Shown in pieces: positions 58,463 to 64,000 of a DNA stretch of 64,000 bases. The position numbers and the translations under genes are program-made. The stretch covers positions 23,684,501 through 23,748,500 of the forward strand of contig NC_079880.1 of NCBI RefSeq assembly GCF_029227915.1. The letters run 5' to 3'. Source of the stretch: Hydractinia symbiolongicarpus (taxonomy: Eukaryota; Cnidaria; Hydrozoa; Anthoathecata; Hydractiniidae). Positions within the stretch are counted from its first letter, which is position 1, and each line of letters starts with the position of its first letter. The notes beneath the pieces were generated by a model. It did no database searches. It worked only from the letters and a program-made list of their open reading frames with translations, and was not told where the DNA came from.

Positions 58463-60297
58463 ATGGCTGTTATCTTTCTGACAAACACAAAAAGCAACTA
58501 CTTTTTTGGTCAACATTGGTATTTCGCGCGAGAGAGAAAGAACAGTATTGAACTGTTCAATATATTAGAAGCGCTTCTAACAGCGCATGCGCGTAATTTA
58601 CGCACTGATTGATTGGCAGAATCCGAAAAGAAACTTTGTTTCCCGAAATCTTCGAAATCGGGAATAGATATACAATGAACGCATATCAAAATTAGACTTG
58701 GATTACATGTAAATATGTATAAAAAATAATCTCCGTTTTAAAAATTGAAAATTGGAAAATGTACGAACACTTCTGGTAGTAATTAAAATAAACGTGTGAA
58801 GTAATTTTGAGATTATCCCAAAGACAATCCAAAATTTAATCATGAAATTGTTGTCTATTCACTTTTGTAATTGTTACCTTATTTCCTCTATTTAATACCC
58901 CACACCTCAAAAAGGGGTTATTAGTAGGGTCCCGCCCTTCTAATAAGCGCCCGTTTTATTTCGAACACAACATAACCCTTAAGACCCAAACTATGCGAAT
59001 TGGCGTCACAACAAGACCAAAATAACGATATGCCGTTTATTAGCCACAACTCGTGTTCACTTAACTTTGAGACATCAAACTATAGTACAATATGAAAAAG
59101 AATTAAATTTCCTATCCAACTGGTTCACAAATGTTAATGTAGCAGATGACCAGGAGTCGTGTCTAACCAGGGCTGACGACAGCGGGAAAGAATTTTTAAA
59201 AGTAGAAATTGTTATAATATATTTACAAAAACATCCAAAGTAAGCAAACATTATGGAGGGTCTGGAATCCAAAAAAACATTTTCAGAACTAACCATCGTC
59301 GGTCATTTTCTACCCCTGTCGGCCTTCCCCACCCCTTACTCCGGAAACTGTCGCCGACAATGCGAGAAAAAAAATGCGAAAAGCGAAAGATTATCAAACA
59401 ATGGATACTTGCAGTGAAGGGTTAATTAGTGTGAAAAAGAAAAAGAAGCCTGGAGGTACAAAATTTCCAATAACGAAAAATATAAATAAAAATATTTGAT
59501 ACATTTTTATTTATTTGCTTAAGAAATAATAAGAAAAAATAAAATCATATTCATTCTTACTTCTTAAAAATTAATAGAAGTAAGCAAGCGAAAAAATATC
59601 TTTTTACCAATGTTATGTTCCCTTCTTTATGTTTCAACAAGCAAAATTTTTTCACCACCATAACGAATATGTTTCCCTCTCTCGCATTGTGTGTATAAAC
59701 TATTTTTAAGTATGTATACAAAAGCGAGAACTTTCACAGCAATTTTCAAGAAAAATAGAAAAACGTGTGTAAAGTTTACACTTTGGAATAATTACTTTGG
59801 TGCAACGAAATGCTCTGTTGCTCTCCTAAAAGATACTCCACCGCAGAGGTCAAAAAATACTCTGTTACAGAGCGCAGACTTCTGGAATCTCAAAAATCTT
59901 TACGCATACCCCACATACTTTTATTTATGACATTAGAACAATAGAATATAAAACAAAACAAGTTTTCTATTTTTCATTATTATGGAATCATGAAATATTT
60001 TAAAGGCCTTTATTTCAAAGGAACCATTTTACACCTTTCCAATTTGATGAGCTAAGGTTGTTTGTGATGGCAATCTTTGTAATTAAAGCCCGCTTACGAC
60101 CGAGTGACATTTTAATGCGCTCTTACGAAGGCATTTCCGCTCTATCCTTAACCTGTCCTACTTTCGGAACCCTACCCATCTTCTGACGGAAATAGGGTGA
60201 GATAGTATTTTATACTTTCAACTTTTCAACTCACTTTTTTGCTAAGTTAAAATTTTTCATTTTTTGCCAATAAGTGTCTCTATCACTGCATGAATAT

Positions 60298-60480
60298 TGA
60301 TGCGCTGGCTTCCAGGACCTTCGCCCCTGGACCTCACCAGGTGGCTTACAGCTCCCCCTGGAACCCAGCTATTTCGGCAACTCGCTTCGCGCGCTGATTG
60401 TCACTAAAATCTCAAAATTTACCACTACGCCTAAGCCCACCCCCACTTTGGAAATTGTGGCGCCACCCCTGCAACTCTTT
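60298..60480. repeat. GC-rich CCAGGACC/CCCCTGG-type repeat
   Basis: A patch far richer in G+C than its surroundings with partly mirrored pieces: CCAGGACCTTCGCCCCTGG, CCTCACCAGGTGG, CCCCCTGGAACCCAGC. It looks like a fragment of a structured dispersed repeat. Not assigned to a family. Confidence 0.5.
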
Positions 60481-61919
60481 TACTTACTTTTTAACTCGCG
60501 CCTAGGAACCTATTTTCATGTAAATCATCAATTGCGCAGTTCGTACACCTATTTTAAGAACTTTGACGCCACTTCGTTCATTTATCAGTTTCTATTTTTT
60601 TTATAATTGAGTGTTCAACAACAGCATATTGCTCTATAAAACACTGTACCATGTGGCGTTTCGATTGAAGTGCTATTTGCGAGATAACTCTAACAGTTAA
60701 ACTATTTTTAAAACGTACCCAACGCACTATCAACGTTGAATCAATTTAATCCCCTAAACGCCATCATCCATGGCAAAAGTATTTTTTACGTTCTAGGTTT
60801 ATAGCGCAATATTTGCCCACCGTTAGCAATTCATCATTTATTTTTTTTTGTACTTAAAATCTGCCTATCAGATTTACTTTTATTTGCAAGTAAGAAATTG
60901 TAACTAAAAAAAATGTTGTTAACGCTGGATGAAGTAAACAAATGGATAATTAATGCACGTGAGATCTTTTCTACGCCATCTTTGCTATTCAAACAAAGCT
61001 TGAAAATTATAAAAAAGGCATGTCGATGTATTTTTTCTCCACCAACATAATCAATTCCGATGAAATTTAAAACCCTGGATCCAAGATGGAAAAGAAAACA
61101 TTAAAGCAGCTGGTTAAGTTGCAGCAAAATATTAGAAGTTTACGCGTGTTTAGGTTTGAGGTGAGGTTTTTCAATATTTCATCCACTTTTTGCAAAATAT
61201 TTACGAAGAGTCCGCGGCACAACAAAGAAGCTAATAAATCCGGGAAAGGTGTACAGAAGAAAAATAAACACAGTATATTGTTATAAGAAAAAACTCTTTA
61301 AAATTTCGTGTGCGTAGTTGTCTGTCATACTGAAAATTACACTTTGCTCGTGGCTGTCTCTCATACTAAAAATTACACTATGCTTATCTACACAGTTTAA
61401 TAATTTCGAATTATGTCATCTAACGTGCTATCAAAGTTGTGAGTATTCCGATAAAACAAATTCGGACGAAACCGGCTAATTAGAGTGCATTAAACTTTGT
61501 ATGGCGTTATAAGAAAAACTGAAGTAAACTATAAAAAAATATTTCCACTTATATATTCCTGCAATTCGTCCCTTTTAAGCTTATAACATTCCGTCGGGAT
61601 GGCTCTGTAATAGGCGTAGAAAATTCCTGTGGACAAGGTTACAATCGGATTCTCAGTCTTTTTTTAACACAGAATCGAGGTGCAAAAATAATGCTATTAC
61701 AGTTTGCATATATAATCAAAATTGCAATACGCCTCTAAAGCAAAGTAATCAAAAAAATTGTAATGGCGGGAAACAGCGATGCTAAATTAACACTTTGATA
61801 AATTTTCTTTGCGTCTAGTCACAATTCCACGATTGCTTAATGTCAAGTCTGCTCGTTGCGTAGTAGACTTTACAGCCACCGGTTCATCAAACTTTTTATA
61901 AAATATTAATTTTTATCTA

Positions 61920-64000
61920 TCATTGCATATTCAGTTTTTCTTTCATTTTCTTGTCTTTTTTACTTTTCAGTAGTGCTTTCTTATTATGTATTGCGCATGC
62001 GCATATGACAAAAATCTGCATGACGATGACGACACCAAGTACGAGTGTGACGATAATATTCATGCCATTTTTTGCTACGAGAAGTTGTTTCATTTCTTCC
62101 GCTTTTTCACCTGGAAAAAGAATTGTTAAGTTTATTAACTACTAAGCGTGATTATGCGGGACAAATCAAAGTAGAACAGACTGAACATTTTATGGCAAAC
62201 CTCCCTGGACATACGAAGATACAGAGAAAGATGCAGAGAAAGTAATATTAACTGACTTTAAAAAATTATTGGGAGAGTCATGTGAGAGACCAAATATGAA
62301 GTCATTAATTTCTACTTATGATCTAAAGAATGGTTCTAACGTCTAAGATAGTTATTTAGTTGCGTTGTTGTTGTGTTTGCACTGTTCTCATGGTTTGGGT
62401 ACTTTTTGTTTACAGTATCAATAGGAATAAAAGCTATCATGAAACACAATGAATAAAAATACGACGCAAATCATTTTATAAATTATTAACTATTTTATAT
62501 TCATATTTATTAACAATTTATATTTTTATTTATTTTATACTGACACTGATGATAAGAAATATGCTGCATAAAATGTTGATATGCATTTAAACTTATTATT
62601 GGACACTTTAAAAGATGAACTTGTGAAGGAACTCTGTTCAACTTCTCTACACTGGACCACCCCCCTCCCCCCTCACCTCCCTTACCTCTGTACACTGGAA
62701 GTCAATAACTTTCCATCACATTTGAGTTTTTTTAATTAGACTTTAGAAAACCAAATTAACAGACTTTGTATTAACTTTGATATGTTTTCCAATCTTAATT
62801 TTAATACGAAAACAAAAAATAGCTGTAAAAAGCCTGATGAAGAAAAGACAACAATGTAGACTTACATTTCTTTTCTTTTAAAAACTGCATATCTCTGCTT
62901 CGATCATTGTAAAAGTTGTTGCATATTGGAAATCCAGGGGGTGGCTGAACTTCAAGTTCGGGTGCTTCGTTCAAAACCATAGCCATCCCCTCCAATGCAT
63001 GAACCTCAATATGACAGTGCATGAACCATTTTCCTGGATTGGTAGACTTTAATCGGATTATCTTAAAAGGGAAAAGGTAGCTTGTTTAATTGACAACAAA
63101 TTTGTACTTCCTTCCTTTTGTTATTCAGGTATTTCGCATGAATTTTTTATACTAAGAATATCCTCCCCATCATCATTTTTTTAAACAACACAAAACCCGG
63201 GTGAAAACTCGTATTTAGGAATCCAATTTTACCGTCAATATCGAAATTTAATTCTATTTTTGCAAATTAAGCTTATTTTGCCCACTATAAATATTCTTAC
63301 ATTTCGTTAATAATAATCTTATTATACTTTATGTTAACAGGTAAACAAGGATGCATGAAACACGAAGTACCAGTGCGGGAAGAATGTATAGTGGACAAAT
63401 TGCAGTGGATTTTTTCACAGGGTAATAGCTAGTTGTACACACTTTTTAAAATTACAACTTGATTGTTTCACTCACAGCATATCCTCCAGTAGGAATGATG
63501 ATGGTGTCTTTGCGTATTGGATCCTTCAGATTCATACCTGGAATGTTTCCATTTTTCCAAGAAGTGTTTCTCCACTTTGCATTGTTACAATACATCAACT
63601 TTGTGTTCCCGCAATCAATGTCATCATTTTGTCCTGTGAAAAAGCATATTTGACAAAATGTGACATTAACAACAATAACAACACCAACATAAGCACAAAG
63701 ACTATGGAAAAAACAACAAAAACAATAAAATAAGAACAATACAACGAAAAATCAACAAATAAGGGCATTAACAACAAAAACAACAACAACAACAAAAAGC
63801 ACGAAACAACAACAACAAAACAGTGATAAAAACAACAGTAACGAAGGCACGAAAATAATAATTTCACCTATCAATCTTCCAGTTTCTTCATCTTGTGGAG
63901 GATATCCCATCTTTAGCACGTAAAAACTGTGTCCATGAAGATGCATTGGATGGGCCCAACCCGACCCAGAGCCCATATTGAGCCATACAAACTGAATAGT
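61920..64000 (-). CDS. Laccase-like multicopper oxidase, C-terminal part, 4 exons (runs off the right edge)
   Basis: Exons: 64000-63868 (incomplete), 63633-63476, 63061-62866, 62110-61920; phases agree and give the last 225 residues. Multicopper oxidases couple substrate oxidation to reduction of O2 to water outside the cell. Seen: HPMHLHGHSFYVLK, the HXXHXH ligands of the trinuclear site; RKDTIIIPTGGYA joined to IIRLKSTNPGKWFMHCHIE; and HCHIEVHALEGM, ligands of the trinuclear and blue copper centres with Met as possible axial ligand. After a Cys-bearing stretch (PPPGFPICNNF, FLKEKKC) comes a single hydrophobic helix (NIIVTLVLGVVIVMQIFVIC) and a short Lys-rich tail, so the enzyme is anchored with its catalytic part outside. 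The first two cupredoxin domains and the start lie beyond the window. Substrate unknown. Confidence 0.9.

Larger units (their letters stand above)
56189..61919. other. 5.7-kb spacer upstream of the RBM24/38-like gene and downstream of the oxidase
   Basis: No gene supported. It includes (AAAC)n at 56321-56340, (CT)n at about 56410-56440 and an AAAC/AAAT-rich run at 57723-57795. A two-copy repeat lies at 58250-58462. CACCTCAAAAAGGGG, GGGTCCCGCCCTTCTAATAA lie near 58910-58955, and a GC-rich patch at 60298-60480. The last part is likely the oxidase 3' UTR. Open frames at 57059-57262, 57604-57948, 59691-59930 and 61086-61286 carry no recognised motif. Confidence 0.6.

Noticed and set aside
63595-63867. 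Hydrophobic minus-strand ORF of 90 codons
   Set aside because: Runs through a (GTT)n-rich intron of the oxidase gene; the splice sites on both sides and the protein match define it as intron.
1-64000. rRNA, tRNA or spliced-leader genes
   Set aside because: Looked for by eye on both strands; no conserved core or paired cloverleaf was found. A covariance-model search would be needed to exclude diverged copies.

Overview
The window looks like nuclear DNA of a cnidarian, most likely a hydrozoan. It is AT-rich, its genes are broken up by GT-AG introns, and it carries a Pax gene whose paired domain is of the PaxA/Pox-neuro type. It also holds decayed copia, LINE, ISL2EU-like and pogo-like elements. 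The assignment is an inference from gene and repeat content; no species can be named from the sequence.

Layout. (1) 400-10480, minus: the first two thirds of a 2-oxoglutarate dehydrogenase E1 gene. Fifteen coding exons can be joined with a continuous frame, and the 3' third lies off the left edge. (2) 11202-16052, plus: a decayed Ty1/copia LTR retrotransposon with an initiator-Met-type primer binding site. (3) 16.6-17.6 kb: an old dispersed repeat split by an unidentified A/C-rich insertion flanked by a 9-bp direct repeat. A second copy of the same repeat at 34.9 kb lacks the insertion. (4) 19317-22808: an ISL2EU-type DNA transposon with a SWIM-YqaJ-PHD gene facing a THAP-DDE transposase gene. 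From inside this element, 6.18 kb is tandemly duplicated (20200-26380 and 26381-32564), nearly base for base. The repeated unit also carries a pogo-like remnant and the 3' end of a LINE. (5) 33755-34618, minus: an intronless SLC25A51-type mitochondrial carrier. (6) 36430-37506, plus: an intronless DNAJB-type Hsp40 with two perfect heat-shock elements upstream. (7) 40315-43987, minus: a five-exon PaxA/Pox-neuro-like gene without a homeodomain, with a MITE just past its stop codon. (8) 51079-56188, minus: a four-exon RBM24/RBM38-like RNA-binding protein gene with a long Asn/His/Ser/Pro-rich tail. (9) 61920-64000, minus: the C-terminal four exons of a membrane-anchored laccase-like multicopper oxidase, running off the right edge.

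The host genes are functionally unrelated: TCA cycle, mitochondrial NAD transport, heat-inducible chaperone, developmental transcription factor, RNA-binding protein and extracellular oxidase. Nothing resembles an operon. The mobile-element block between 11 and 32.6 kb has been stable long enough to gather lesions, and then was duplicated very recently, or was left uncollapsed by the assembler. Exon coordinates come from reading splice consensus and codon phase by eye. No alignment, transcript or database search was available.
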